Positions 23,680-32,062 of a stretch of DNA of 64,000 nt are shown in pieces (position 1 is the first letter of the stretch; each line of letters begins with the position of its first letter). The position numbers were made by a program, and so were the translations under genes. The stretch comes from Oscillospiraceae bacterium (GTDB lineage Bacteria; Bacillota; Clostridia; Oscillospirales; Oscillospiraceae), in NCBI GenBank assembly GCA_902778275.1, contig CACYXE010000013.1, positions 1 through 64,000 on the forward strand. The letters run 5' to 3'. The notes beneath the pieces are model-generated. The model did no database searches, was not told where the DNA came from, and worked only from the letters and a program-made list of their open reading frames with translations.

Positions 23680-24975
23680 TCAGATTTCCCCGGAGGGGAC
23701 GGCTTCCCGCTGTACGTCGATGCGGCACTGCCTGCCGCTGGCGGCGTCCACGCAGATCTGCACCTGCCGCCCGTCGGCGTCGGCGCAGGAGAACTCGTAG
23801 CAGGCCAGATCCCGCTTACCGGGGCTTTTGCGGATGACCCGGCGGCTGTCCAGCAGCTCCAGCCCTTCGGGCAGGGCTCGAGCGGCTTCCTCCTCTTCAA
23901 TGAGAAAACGGACGCCGCTTTTCTCGCCGCAGTAGTCGGCGGCGTTGAAGCTGTAGATGGAGCCGTCGTCCAGGGCCACGGCGATCTGCACGCAGTTATC
24001 CAGACACACGGCGCCGTTCTCCGTCCGGGAATACACCATGGCCGCCACCGCGCCGTTGTAGCCTGCGGCGGTGAGGCTCAGGTCCTGAAAACCCCGCGCT
24101 GCCAAGAAGTCCTCGGCGATGGTACGCGCCTCCTCCTCGCCGATCAGGGCTTCACCCACCAACCGGGACTGGGCCATGCTCTCCACTCCGCTTCGGCTGA
24201 CGCAGAGATACAGGTCGCCCGTGCGGTAGCAGCGGCGGCCGTTGGAGCCCTCATAGGCGTAAGCCTCCTTCAAGGCCGAGGCCGGCACGCCCGCGTACTG
24301 GGCGGCCAGCTCCAGCATGGCCTCCTCGGTCAGATAGCCCCTGTTCTCCTCCGCCGTGCAGCCGTACTTGCCATCATATTCCAGAGCGGCCAGGGGCTCA
24401 AACTGCGCCTCATAGGCCAAGAGCCGCTCGCTGAGATTCTCGGCCTGCCTGCCGTCACGGACGTTCTGCAGGCGCAGGGCCGGACTGTCCATGACCACGT
24501 CCCCGCCGTGGACGCCGCCCTGCAGCTCCAGCAGGGATCTTACCAGGTCCCCGGCAGTGGCCGCCATGTCGGTGAGCGTATCCAGCTGCTGGCGGGTAAA
24601 GCCCTCCGCGGCGGCCGTGCCGCAGATGCTGTAGGCGTAGTCCCCGGCCACGTTGAGGAAAGCGGAGATCTGCTCCAGCTCCTGGGTGGAGAAGGGAAGC
24701 ACCGACAGGGCGCTCTCGGCTGCCTGGGCATTGGCGTAGGCCTCGCTGCAGATGCGCGCGCACATGCCGCCGTCGGTGGCGTATACGCTTTTGGACAGGG
24801 CGGCGGAGAGGGCGTCCACGGCGGTGACCGTCTCTTCAAAGGCCCGCCCTGCGCTGTAGCCCGCTGCCAGGCGGGAATCATTCAGGTCGGCGCTCCGGGC
24901 ATAGGCCAGCAGGGCCAGACCGGCAATGGCGGCGGTGATGTAGCTTGCGGTACGGATCCTTGCTCGTCTCGTCAT
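23680..24975 (-). CDS. ypeB: Spore germination protein YpeB
   Basis: 431 residues. One N-terminal TM helix (YITAAIAGLALLAYA) is followed by an extracytoplasmic helical region. C-terminal PepSY-type repeats include LVGEALIGEEEARTIAEDFL and EEEEAARALPEG. This matches YpeB, the partner that stabilises the cortex-lytic enzyme SleB in the spore. The gene is not next to the SleB-like gene at 18760-19659. ATG 24975 abuts a terminator shared with gltX. Its own ribosome site is GAGGTG, within the same hairpin region. Confidence 0.85.
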   Translation of the reverse strand: MTRRARIRTASYITAAIAGLALLAYARSADLNDSRLAAGYSAGRAFEETVTAVDALSAALSKSVYATDGGMCARICSEAYANAQAAESALSVLPFSTQELEQISAFLNVAGDYAYSICGTAAAEGFTRQQLDTLTDMAATAGDLVRSLLELQGGVHGGDVVMDSPALRLQNVRDGRQAENLSERLLAYEAQFEPLAALEYDGKYGCTAEENRGYLTEEAMLELAAQYAGVPASALKEAYAYEGSNGRRCYRTGDLYLCVSRSGVESMAQSRLVGEALIGEEEARTIAEDFLAARGFQDLSLTAAGYNGAVAAMVYSRTENGAVCLDNCVQIAVALDDGSIYSFNAADYCGEKSGVRFLIEEEEAARALPEGLELLDSRRVIRKSPGKRDLACYEFSCADADGRQVQICVDAASGRQCRIDVQREAVPSGEI

Positions 24976-25022
24976 AAAAAAACACCTCTTTGGGATCAGC
25001 TTTTCCCAAAGAGGCGTTTTTT
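24976..25022. terminator. Hairpin between gltX and ypeB
   Basis: CCTCTTTGGGA (24985-24995) pairs with TCCCAAAGAGG (25004-25014), flanked by A- and T-runs on both sides. For the minus strand it terminates gltX upstream of ypeB, and it carries the ypeB ribosome site. Confidence 0.8.
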
Positions 25023-25033
25023 ATTGCGGCAAC

Positions 25034-26506
25034 TTATGCCAGCTTTTCAACGGCGATGCGCAGGCGGCGCAGCACTTCATCCTTGCCCAGGATGCGGCAG
25101 ATCTCCACAGCGCCGCCGGGGGTGACGGCCTTGCCTGCGGCGGCGATGCGCACAGGCCACATGACCTTGGCGTTTTTGGCGCCCATCTCCTCGGCCAGCT
25201 TCACCATGACGTCCAGCAGAGCATCGTCCGTCCAGGGGCCAAGGGCTTCAAAAACGGGCAGGATCTTCTGCAGCACCTCCAGGGAGGAGGCCGCGTCGGA
25301 CTTGGACTTTTTGTGGGTGAACAGCTCCACGTCGTAGTCCGGCAGCACATCGAAGAAGTCCAGCTTCTCGGGGATATCCGTCAGCACCTCGGTGCGCTGC
25401 TGGAGCAGGGCGGCGATGGCGGCGGCGTCATAGCGCTCATCCTTCACGGCCTGGCGGATATAGGGCTCGGCCACAGCGGCAAAGGCCTCCGGGCTCATGG
25501 CGCGGATGTAGGCGCTGTTGAAGTAGCGCAGCTTCTCGATATCGAAGATGGCCGGGGACTTGGAGATGCCGTGCAGGTCGAAGACCTCCTTCAGCTGGTC
25601 CAGAGAGTAGATCTCCTGCTCTCCGCCGGGGCTCCAGCCCAGCAGGGCCACATAGTTGAGCACCGCGTCGGTCAGATAGCCCTGAGCGATCAGATCCTCA
25701 TAGGAGGGGTCGCCGTGCCGCTTGGACATTTTGTTGTGGGCGTCGCGCATGACGGGGGAGCAGTGCACGTACTTGGGGATCTCCCAGCCGAAGCCCTGGT
25801 ACAAGAGGTTATACTTGGGCGCGCTGGACAGATATTCGCTGCCCCGGACCACGTGGGTGATGCCCATCAGATGGTCATCGATGACGTTGGCAAAGTTGTA
25901 GGTGGGCAGACCGTCCCGCTTCATGAGGACCTGGTCGTCCAGGGTGGTGTTCTCCACGGTGATATCGCCGAAGATCTCATCATGGAAGGTGGTGGTCCCC
26001 TCGTGAGGGATCCGCTGGCGGATGACGAAGGGCTCCCCGGCGTCGGCGCGGGCCTGGGCCTCCTCCCCGGTCAGGCTGCGGCAGGGATCGTCGCCCCGGC
26101 CGAAGTCGCCGCTGTCCTCCTCGCTCTCGGCCTTTTCGCAGAAGCAGCGGTAGGCGTGGCCCCGCTCCACCAGCAGCTCCGCGTATTTGCCGTAGAGGGG
26201 CCGGCGCTCGGTCTGGATGTAGGGGCCTACGGGACCGCCCAGATCCGGGCCCTCGTCGTGGTCCAGATGGCACTGGGCCATGGTCTTGTAGATCACGTCC
26301 ACCGCGCCCTCCACCAGACGGCCCTGGTCGGTGTCCTCGATGCGCAGGATGAAGGTGCCGTCGCTGTGCCGGGCGATCAGCCAGGTATACAGAGCGGTAC
26401 GCAGGTTGCCCACGTGCATGTATCCGGTGGGAGAGGGGGCAAAACGGGTGCGCACCTTCCCTTTGGGGATGCGCCGCTCCATCTCCTCAAACCAATTCAT
26501 ATCCAT
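25034..26506 (-). CDS. gltX: Glutamyl-tRNA synthetase
   Basis: 490 residues from ATG 26506, preceded by GGAGGACATACG. Class I motifs: FAPSPTGYMHVGNLRTALY (HIGH variant HVGN) and KMSKRHGD (KMSKS variant). The Rossmann core has LRIEDTDQGR, GLPTYNFANVIDDH and ITHVVRGSEYLSS. A helical anticodon-binding domain ends the protein. Clostridia lacking GlnRS use GluRS to charge tRNA-Gln for GatCAB conversion, so the enzyme may be non-discriminating, but this cannot be read directly. Divergent from trpS, sharing a compact promoter region. Confidence 0.94.
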   Translation of the reverse strand: MDMNWFEEMERRIPKGKVRTRFAPSPTGYMHVGNLRTALYTWLIARHSDGTFILRIEDTDQGRLVEGAVDVIYKTMAQCHLDHDEGPDLGGPVGPYIQTERRPLYGKYAELLVERGHAYRCFCEKAESEEDSGDFGRGDDPCRSLTGEEAQARADAGEPFVIRQRIPHEGTTTFHDEIFGDITVENTTLDDQVLMKRDGLPTYNFANVIDDHLMGITHVVRGSEYLSSAPKYNLLYQGFGWEIPKYVHCSPVMRDAHNKMSKRHGDPSYEDLIAQGYLTDAVLNYVALLGWSPGGEQEIYSLDQLKEVFDLHGISKSPAIFDIEKLRYFNSAYIRAMSPEAFAAVAEPYIRQAVKDERYDAAAIAALLQQRTEVLTDIPEKLDFFDVLPDYDVELFTHKKSKSDAASSLEVLQKILPVFEALGPWTDDALLDVMVKLAEEMGAKNAKVMWPVRIAAAGKAVTPGGAVEICRILGKDEVLRRLRIAVEKLA

Positions 26507-26544
26507 CGTATGTCCTCCAAATCGTATTTTACGTCCATTCACAT

Positions 26545-26573
26545 AGTTTATTTTACATTTTGCCTGTTGTCAA
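26545..26573 (-). promoter_or_regulatory. gltX promoter
   Basis: Minus strand: perfect TTGACA (26573-26568), a 17-nt spacer and TAAACT (26550-26545). Its -35 overlaps that of the trpS promoter. Confidence 0.65.
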
Positions 26574-26595
26574 GATGAACTTATTTTGGTAAAAT
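26567..26595 (+). promoter_or_regulatory. trpS promoter
   Basis: TTGTCA (26567-26572), a 17-nt spacer and TAAAAT (26590-26595). The -35 shares five bases with the divergent gltX -35. No T-box is seen in the 40-nt leader. Confidence 0.65.
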
Positions 26596-26638
26596 AAACA
26601 GATGTATGGTCAACAATTAAGCATCGAGGTTTGAAAAG

Positions 26639-27655
26639 ATGGAAAACAGCACAACAGCTAAAAAAGTCATGCTCTCCGGCATCCAGCCCTCCGGCGAACT
26701 GCACCTGGGCAATTATCTGGGCGCGGTGAAGAACTGGGCGGAGCTGGCGGAAGAATTTGACTGTTATTATTTCATGGCGGATCTGCACAGCATCACCGTG
26801 CGGCAGAACCCCGCGGATCTGCGGCGGCGCTCCGTGTCCCAGCTGGCCCAGTATATCGCCTGCGGCCTGGATCCGGAGAAGAACACCCTCTTTATCCAGA
26901 GCCACGTCCATGAGCACGCGGAGCTGGGCTGGATCCTCAACTGCTACACCATGTTCGGCGAGCTCAGCCGCATGACGCAGTTCAAGGACAAGAGCAGCAA
27001 GAATGCCGAGAACATCAACGGCGGCCTCTTTACTTACCCCGCTTTGATGGCGGCAGACATCCTGCTGTACCAGGCGGACTACGTCCCGGTGGGGGAGGAC
27101 CAGAAACAGCACTGCGAGCTGACCCGTGACGTGGCCATCCGCTTCAACAATCTCTACGGCGACACCTTCAAGGTCCCCGAGCCCTATATTCCCAAGGTGG
27201 GCGCCCGCATCATGAGCCTGGGCACCCCCACCTCCAAGATGTCCAAGTCCGATCCCCAGGGCTGCGTGTTCATCATGGACAAGCCCGAGGATATCGCCCG
27301 CAAGTTCAAGCGGGCCGTCACCGACTCCGACACGGAGAATTGCGTGCGCTACGATCCGGAGAACAAGCCCGGTGTGGCCAACCTGATGAACATCTATTCC
27401 TCCGTCACCGGCAAGCGCTTTGAGGAGATCGAGCGGGAGTTTGCCGGTCAGGGCTACGGCGCTTTCAAGCCCGCCGTGGGCGAGGCTGTGATCGAGACCC
27501 TGCGCCCCATCCGGGAGGAGAGCGAGCGCATGCTGGCGGATAAGGCCTATCTGCAGCAGATCTATACAGACGGCGCGAAGCGCGCCACCGCCGTGGCGCG
27601 GCGCACCCTGCGCAAGGTATACAAGCGCGTGGGCTTTGTGGAGAAGCCCTTCTGA
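26639..27655 (+). CDS. trpS: Tryptophanyl-tRNA synthetase
   Basis: 338 residues, typical for bacterial TrpRS. Class I motifs are SGIQPSGELHLGNYLG (HIGH as HLGN) and KMSKSDPQG. YPALMAADILLYQADYVPVG with EDQKQHCELTRDVAIRFN forms the Trp/AMP pocket region. The start ATG has only a weak GAAAAG upstream. The gene is divergent from gltX, an unusual pairing of two synthetase genes on one control region. Confidence 0.94.
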   Translation: MENSTTAKKVMLSGIQPSGELHLGNYLGAVKNWAELAEEFDCYYFMADLHSITVRQNPADLRRRSVSQLAQYIACGLDPEKNTLFIQSHVHEHAELGWILNCYTMFGELSRMTQFKDKSSKNAENINGGLFTYPALMAADILLYQADYVPVGEDQKQHCELTRDVAIRFNNLYGDTFKVPEPYIPKVGARIMSLGTPTSKMSKSDPQGCVFIMDKPEDIARKFKRAVTDSDTENCVRYDPENKPGVANLMNIYSSVTGKRFEEIEREFAGQGYGAFKPAVGEAVIETLRPIREESERMLADKAYLQQIYTDGAKRATAVARRTLRKVYKRVGFVEKPF

Positions 27656-27694
27656 ACCTCAGCTGAGAGAAACGATTTGTGGGAGGAAGTATGG

Positions 27695-28783
27695 ATGCTT
27701 CCAAATCTTGATTTATGGATAAAGCTCCTGCTGGCAGCGGCCGTGGCCTTTGCCGTCAGTTACTTTACCACGCCGCCGGTGAAGGCTTTCGCCGAAAAGG
27801 TAGGCGCCATCGACGTACCCAGAGACGCCCGGCGGGTGCATGATCACCCGATCCCCCGTATGGGCGGGCTTGCCATTTTCCTGGGCTTCGTGGTGTCCCT
27901 GCTGCTGTTTGTGAACATGAGCACCCAGGTCACCGGCATCCTGCTGGGCGCGGTGATCATCGCCGCCATGGGCGCCATCGACGATATCGTGTCCCTGAAT
28001 CCCTGGGTCAAGCTGGCCGGACAGATCGTCGCAGCCGTGGTGGCCATCCGCTGCGGCCTGGTGTTCCAGGTGATCACCAATCCTCTGTCCAACAACGGCA
28101 TGATCGAGATCGGCTGGCTGTCCATCCCGCTGACCATCCTGTGGATCGTGGGCTGCACCAACGCCGTGAATCTGGTGGACGGCCTGGACGGCCTGGCCGT
28201 GGGCGTGTCCGCCATCAGCGCGCTGACCATGCTGTTCGTGGCCCTGTTCGTGTCGGAGCCTGCGGTCTCCGTGATCCTGGCGGCGCTGACCGGCGCCTGC
28301 ATCGGCTTTATGCCCTATAACCTCAACCCGGCCAAGATCTTCATGGGCGACGTGGGCTCCCAGTTTTTGGGCTACGTGCTGTCCACGGTATCGATCATGG
28401 GCCTGTTCAAGTTCCACGCCATCATCACCTTCCTGGTGCCGCTGCTGGCCCTTGCCGTCCCCCTGGCGGATACGGTCTTTGCCTTTTTCCGGCGCATCGC
28501 CCATGGGCAAAGCCCCTTCCACGCGGACCGGGGACATTTCCATCACCGGCTGCTGGACATGGGGATGAACCAGAAGCAGGTGGTCGCCGTGCTGTACGGC
28601 GTGTCCGCCATCCTGGGCCTGATTGCCGTGCTGCTGGCCGGAAATGTGGCCTGGGTGCGCGTCACCTGCCTGGTGGCCGCCTTTGCCATCTCCATCACCG
28701 TGTGGCTCTTTGTGTTCCGGGGCAATACCCGGCTGCGTCCGGGCCGCCCGGAGGAGGAAGCGGAGGAGTATCCCGAAAAATAA
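27695..28783 (+). CDS. Undecaprenyl-phosphate HexNAc-1-phosphate transferase (WecA/TagO-like)
   Basis: 362 residues from ATG 27695, 8 nt after GGGAGG. Polytopic (about 10 helices) member of the MraY/WecA family. Signature parts are HDHPIPRMGGLAIFLG, the DD of GAIDDIVSL, NAVNLVDGLDGLA, and KIFMGDVGSQFLG. HADRGHFHHRLLDMG is the WecA-type histidine motif that separates it from MraY. It transfers a sugar phosphate (GlcNAc-1-P or similar) to undecaprenyl phosphate, starting wall teichoic acid or surface polysaccharide. No other glycan genes are adjacent. A polar tail of about 15 residues is acidic. Confidence 0.9.
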   Translation: MLPNLDLWIKLLLAAAVAFAVSYFTTPPVKAFAEKVGAIDVPRDARRVHDHPIPRMGGLAIFLGFVVSLLLFVNMSTQVTGILLGAVIIAAMGAIDDIVSLNPWVKLAGQIVAAVVAIRCGLVFQVITNPLSNNGMIEIGWLSIPLTILWIVGCTNAVNLVDGLDGLAVGVSAISALTMLFVALFVSEPAVSVILAALTGACIGFMPYNLNPAKIFMGDVGSQFLGYVLSTVSIMGLFKFHAIITFLVPLLALAVPLADTVFAFFRRIAHGQSPFHADRGHFHHRLLDMGMNQKQVVAVLYGVSAILGLIAVLLAGNVAWVRVTCLVAAFAISITVWLFVFRGNTRLRPGRPEEEAEEYPEK

Positions 28784-28795
28784 ATCAAAAGAAAA

Positions 28796-28829
28796 CGGCG
28801 CGGTGTTTCACAGAAGAAACATCGCGCCG
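28796..28829 (-). terminator. Terminator of the three small-gene operon
   Basis: CGGCGCGGTGTTTC (28796-28809) pairs with GAAACATCGCGCCG (28816-28829) with one mismatch. On the minus strand it is followed by TTTTCTTTTG. It overlaps the last codons of the 92-residue protein. Confidence 0.7.
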
Positions 28830-29086
28830 ATGATCATCAGCAATTCGCTGTCGCCGCTCTCCCGGTACAGGAGATAGAGGATCAAAAGCAGCAGCAGATC
28901 CTCCGTCTCCAAGTCCATACCGGGCAGGCGCAGCCCGCCTGGCGGGCGGGGAGCGGGCCGCCGCTGCGCCCCGCCGCCGGGAGGAGGACGGTGCGCAGGG
29001 TCCTGCGGCTCCTGCGGGGGAGAGGGTCGGGGCGCGTCTTCCACCCACACGACTTTTCCGCTGTTGCCCTGATAACGCTTATACAT
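28808..29086 (-). CDS. Small Pro-rich protein with C-terminal hydrophobic helix
   Basis: 92 residues, function unknown. A basic, tyrosine-containing N-terminus and a long Pro/Gly/Arg-rich middle lead to a C-terminal segment (about 62-92: TEDLLLLLILYLLYRESGD, then LLMIIGAMFLL). This reads as two short hydrophobic stretches split by an acidic turn. The start overlaps the upstream gene by 8 bases, and the three genes 29738-28808 look co-translated. Confidence 0.6.
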   Translation of the reverse strand: MYKRYQGNSGKVVWVEDAPRPSPPQEPQDPAHRPPPGGGAQRRPAPRPPGGLRLPGMDLETEDLLLLLILYLLYRESGDSELLMIIGAMFLL

Positions 29087-29471
29087 CCTGCTCGCCTCCC
29101 AATTCTCCCATGGCCAGCTGTGCCAGCTTTGCCATGTGGGCCAGCTGCATGGCCCGGTCCATTTTGCTGCGCCTCTTTTCGGACAGATAGGGCTTCATGG
29201 CCTCCAGCAGCGCCTGCTCCCGTCCGTTCTCTGCCTGGGCGCTGTGGAGAAGCCGCCCCAGGCGGCCCAGCAGGGCGGAGTCGGCGGAGCCGCCGCCCCG
29301 GAAACTCTCGGCCAGCCGGGATAGATCCGGCATGCTGCCTGCCGCATCCGCTTCCGCTGCGGCTCCGGCGGAGCCCCCGCCGCTCAACAGGGAGTTTGCA
29401 AGCTCGGTGATCCGGCTCATCTGCTCCGGATCCGAGAGAATGCTGTTGATCTGGTCCTCCCATTCGCTCAT
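29079..29471 (-). CDS. Conserved helical hypothetical protein
   Basis: 130 residues, function unknown. Mostly helical: MSEWEDQINSILSDPEQMSR at the N-terminus, a Gly/Ala/Ser linker, then LLEAMKPYLSEKRRSKMDRA. The final part (QLAHMAKLAQLAMGEL) is amphipathic. No signal peptide or catalytic motif. It is the middle gene of three small minus-strand genes that look like an operon. I believe similar trios occur in related gut Clostridia, but this needs a search. Confidence 0.6.
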   Translation of the reverse strand: MSEWEDQINSILSDPEQMSRITELANSLLSGGGSAGAAAEADAAGSMPDLSRLAESFRGGGSADSALLGRLGRLLHSAQAENGREQALLEAMKPYLSEKRRSKMDRAMQLAHMAKLAQLAMGELGGEQDV

Positions 29472-29498
29472 GCGCTCACCTCCCGGGCTGCGGGTCCC

Positions 29499-29738
29499 TT
29501 ACTTCTGCATCAGCTCTTGAATGCGTCCGGCCAGCCGCTGCCCTTCCCGGGTGCTGAGCACCTGACCGAGCATGCGCTTGAGCGCCTCGCCGTCGCCGCT
29601 TTTGGCGGCCTGCTCCACGGCCTTGCCGTCCAGCATTTGGCTGAGCTTCTGTCCATCCTCGGATTCCGCCAGGCTGCGCAGATCGGCGGCTTTGCCGCTT
29701 TGCTGCAGCTGACGGCTTATGTTTTCCAGATCCTGCAT
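29499..29738 (-). CDS. Small helical hypothetical protein
   Basis: 79 residues rich in Gln, Leu, Ser and Glu, entirely predicted helix. It has two related halves: QQSGKAADLRSLAESEDGQK and EQAAKSGDGEALKRMLGQVL both contain a GK/GD-AxxL(R/K) pattern, suggesting an internal repeat. No known function. First gene of the three-gene minus-strand set; AGGAGCGGCG precedes the start. Confidence 0.6.
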   Translation of the reverse strand: MQDLENISRQLQQSGKAADLRSLAESEDGQKLSQMLDGKAVEQAAKSGDGEALKRMLGQVLSTREGQRLAGRIQELMQK

Positions 29739-29824
29739 GTCGCCGCTCCTTTGCTCTGAGATGATCGTTTCATTTCATTCTATTCAGCGGCCCGGAAAAT
29801 GATTTCGAAATCGTGAGGTTTTCC

Positions 29825-30295
29825 ATGAACGTTGCCGTTTTTTCCGATACCCACACCAATACCGGCCGGATGGTCAAGGCCGTCCGGCAGTACGGACCGG
29901 ACGTGATCATCCACCTTGGGGACCATGACCGGGACGCGGAGATCCTGCGCGGAAAGTTCCCGGAGATCCCCCTTTACCGGGTCTGCGGCAATTGCGACCC
30001 GGCGCCCATCGCGCCCGACCGGGACGTGGTGCAGTTGGGGCCGGTGAAGGCCTTTATCACCCACGGACACCTGTACAATGTGCGTTATGGCCGGCTGGAC
30101 TCCCTGGCCTACGCCGCCCAGGAGGCGGGGGCCCAATTGGCGCTGTTCGGTCATACCCATCAGGCTGCGTATGAGGAGATGGGCGGCGTGAAGATCGTCA
30201 ACCCCGGCACTGCCGGCCTGGGCTATAAGCTGACCTGGGCCTGGATCCAGATCTTCGATAACGGCGGAATCGCCTGCGAGATCCGAAACCTGTGA
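29825..30295 (+). CDS. YfcE/MJ0936-type metallophosphodiesterase
   Basis: 156 residues from ATG 29825 (GTGAGG upstream). Calcineurin-like metal motifs are FSDTHTN, IHLGDHDRD, GNCD, THGH and LFGHTHQA. Family members hydrolyse phosphodiesters such as bis-pNPP with Mn in a two-metal site; the physiological substrate is unknown. In many Firmicutes this gene follows rph/rdgB, which are not present here. A strong terminator follows. Confidence 0.88.
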   Translation: MNVAVFSDTHTNTGRMVKAVRQYGPDVIIHLGDHDRDAEILRGKFPEIPLYRVCGNCDPAPIAPDRDVVQLGPVKAFITHGHLYNVRYGRLDSLAYAAQEAGAQLALFGHTHQAAYEEMGGVKIVNPGTAGLGYKLTWAWIQIFDNGGIACEIRNL

Positions 30296-30303
30296 GAAAA
30301 TAC

Positions 30304-30342
30304 AAGCAGCGGCAAAACGGAAAACCCGTTTTGCCGCTGCTT
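30304..30342. terminator. Bidirectional terminator
   Basis: Seventeen-bp stem, AAGCAGCGGCAAAACGG (30304-30320) with its complement at 30326-30342. It separates the phosphodiesterase gene and the convergent glycosylase gene. Confidence 0.85.
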
Positions 30343-30343
30343 C

Positions 30344-30973
30344 TTATCCAAGAGTCCCTTGAGCGGCAAAGCGCTTGGGGACTTTGGAGACGTACTCGTT
30401 ATCCGCGATATAAAACCGCCACAAGCGGTCCTTGTACTGCGTGGCATAGTCGATGTTCACCCGAGGTGACACGGCGATGCGCTCCGGCGGGATACACTCA
30501 CCCTCTGCGATGTACAGTTCGCTTCCGCACAGGTCCAGCCCGTACTGCGCCTTTGTGATGCCCAGCGCCTGGCACAGCTTACCCGGCCCGCTGCAAAGCT
30601 TCCGAAGCGCGCGGGTGCTCCGCCGCTTTTCCATCAGCTCCAGACCCGCCACCGGCTCCAGCGCCCGCACCAGCACCACCTCCGGCTTGCCCGGCAGGGC
30701 GGTAACGGCATTGAAGCACCAGTGCATGCCGTAGATCCCGAAGACGTAGGCGTAGCCGCCCTCGCCGTACTGGATCTCCGTGCGCTCCGTGCGGCGGCCG
30801 CCATAGGAGTGGGCGCCGTCATCCTCCGGCCCCACATAGGCCTCCACCTCTACGATCCGCCCGGCGGTCAGCCCCTCCGCCGTCTCGTGGCACAGGAGCT
30901 TGCCCAGCAGCTCCGGCGCCGCCTGCAGAGCGTCCCGCAGATAAAAGCTGCGGGGCAGGGGACTTACGGTCAC
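30344..30973 (-). CDS. 3-methyladenine DNA glycosylase (AAG/MPG family)
   Basis: 209 residues with the AAG fold. LLGKLLCHETAEG, the catalytic IVEVEAYVGPEDDGAHS (Glu in EAY), FGIYGMHWCFNAV and LVRALEP are visible, as is SGPGKLCQALGI. It excises alkylated purines. A GTG start overlaps the stop of the DtxR/MntR-like gene (GTGA), so the two are translationally coupled. The pairing of a metalloregulator with a repair glycosylase is unusual. Confidence 0.92.
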   Translation of the reverse strand: MTVSPLPRSFYLRDALQAAPELLGKLLCHETAEGLTAGRIVEVEAYVGPEDDGAHSYGGRRTERTEIQYGEGGYAYVFGIYGMHWCFNAVTALPGKPEVVLVRALEPVAGLELMEKRRSTRALRKLCSGPGKLCQALGITKAQYGLDLCGSELYIAEGECIPPERIAVSPRVNIDYATQYKDRLWRFYIADNEYVSKVPKRFAAQGTLG

Positions 30974-31338
30974 AGCAGCTTCTTGGCCGACTCGCGGATG
31001 GCGTCGAAGGATTCCACGCTCAGGTCATGCTCCAGCTTGCAGGCGTCTTCCCGGGCGACGGCTTCGTCCACTCCCAGCTTGACCAGGATCTCGGTCAGCA
31101 GCTTGTGCCGCTCATATATGCGGCTGGCAATCTCCATGCCGGTATCGGTCAGGGTGATCATGCCGTCGGCTCCCATGCTGATATAGCCGTTTTCCCGCAG
31201 CCGCTTGGTGGCATAGCTGACACTGGGCTTGGTGACGCCCAACTGTCCGGCAATATCGATGGAGCGGATATAGCCGTGCTTCTCTTTGAGCATCAGCATG
31301 GCCTCCAGATAATCCTCCGCGGATTTTTGGATCTTCAT
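30970..31338 (-). CDS. DtxR/MntR-family metal-dependent repressor
   Basis: 122 residues from ATG 31338, chosen because AAGGAAGG lies 9 nt upstream; the ATG at 31347 is too close to it. The winged helix has SAEDYLEAMLMLKEKHGYIRSIDIAG and VTKPSVSYATKRLRENGYI. The metal and dimerisation helices include RHKLLTEILVKLGV and CKLEHDLS. The length and HKLLTEIL pattern fit MntR-like members without an SH3 domain. The gene carries its own promoter and is coupled to the glycosylase gene. Its targets are unknown; the CDF exporter at 33176-34270 is a candidate. Confidence 0.88.
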   Translation of the reverse strand: MKIQKSAEDYLEAMLMLKEKHGYIRSIDIAGQLGVTKPSVSYATKRLRENGYISMGADGMITLTDTGMEIASRIYERHKLLTEILVKLGVDEAVAREDACKLEHDLSVESFDAIRESAKKLL

Positions 31339-31371
31339 AGTCGTCATCCTTCCTTTTGGATTCTATTGCTT

Positions 31372-31400
31372 ACATTATCAATTTTTTCCATAAAAGGCAA
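31372..31400 (-). promoter_or_regulatory. Promoter of the MntR-like gene
   Basis: Minus strand: TTGCCT (31400-31395), a 17-nt spacer and TAATGT (31377-31372). The -35 region reads TTGCCTTTTATGGAAAA, an imperfect dyad loosely like an MntR box, so autoregulation is possible. Confidence 0.5.
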
Positions 31401-31404
31401 GCCT

Positions 31405-31920
31405 TTATAGGAGCTGTTCCACCGTGAAGACGATCACCGTGCCGCCCAACAGATGCTCCGCGGCAAAGCGCTCCATGGACATGCGGCAGTCCTCCATGCC
31501 GTCGGCCACGTTGAAAAAGCGAAACGAGCCGTCCTCCATACGGACAAAGCTGATGAAGTGCGGCTCCCGCCCCTCCCGGTAGCGGAAGATCCCGGCGGCG
31601 CTGCCTGCGGCGGCGGTGACGGCCTCCTCCCGCCCGGCGGTCTCCCGGACCTGGGGCGCGTAGCGGCGCAGATAAGCGCGCATCACAGCCATCAGCGTGG
31701 GCCCCGGCATGCGCAGACGGTGCATGCCGTCCAGCTCCTGGCAGACCTGCTCCCAGTCCGGCGCCTGGCCCAGGGCATGGCGCAGGTTGTAGGCCGCGAT
31801 CCAGCCGCAGCCGTTGATGCTGGCAGGCATGGTTCGGTAGCGGACGCCGGAAAAGCAATCCTGATCCCGGATGTAGCCATCCGCGGTGAAGCCGTCTTCC
31901 AGGGGCTTCGGCGCCTCCAT
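31405..31920 (-). CDS. Papain-like (C39-type fold) cysteine peptidase-like protein
   Basis: 171 residues from ATG 31920, preceded by GCGAGGCGAGGG. Earlier in-frame starts (31947 ATG, 31974 TTG) have no ribosome site and run into the divergent promoter. The fold is suggested by an active-site-like INGCGWIAAYNLRHAL (candidate Cys) and a distal PHFISFVRMEDGSFRFFNVADG (candidate His followed by Asn/Asp). There is no signal peptide. Function unknown: proteolysis, or a non-catalytic member. It is divergent from the radical SAM gene and shares its upstream region. Confidence 0.6.
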   Translation of the reverse strand: MEAPKPLEDGFTADGYIRDQDCFSGVRYRTMPASINGCGWIAAYNLRHALGQAPDWEQVCQELDGMHRLRMPGPTLMAVMRAYLRRYAPQVRETAGREEAVTAAAGSAAGIFRYREGREPHFISFVRMEDGSFRFFNVADGMEDCRMSMERFAAEHLLGGTVIVFTVEQLL

Positions 31921-31975
31921 ATCCCTCGCCTCGCTTTCTTCGCCCATCTTAACACAGCCAAGGCGCTTTTTCAAG

Positions 31976-32004
31976 TTGACAGCCGGCGGGGGCTCCGCTA
32001 TAAT
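31976..32004 (+). promoter_or_regulatory. Consensus sigma-A promoter for the radical SAM gene
   Basis: Perfect TTGACA (31976-31981) and TATAAT (31999-32004) with a 17-nt spacer, 58 nt before the start codon. Confidence 0.85.
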
Positions 32005-32062
32005 GAGGGTACATTAACAGAACACAATTAGATTTTATAATACATATCCGAGAGGTTGCAAA

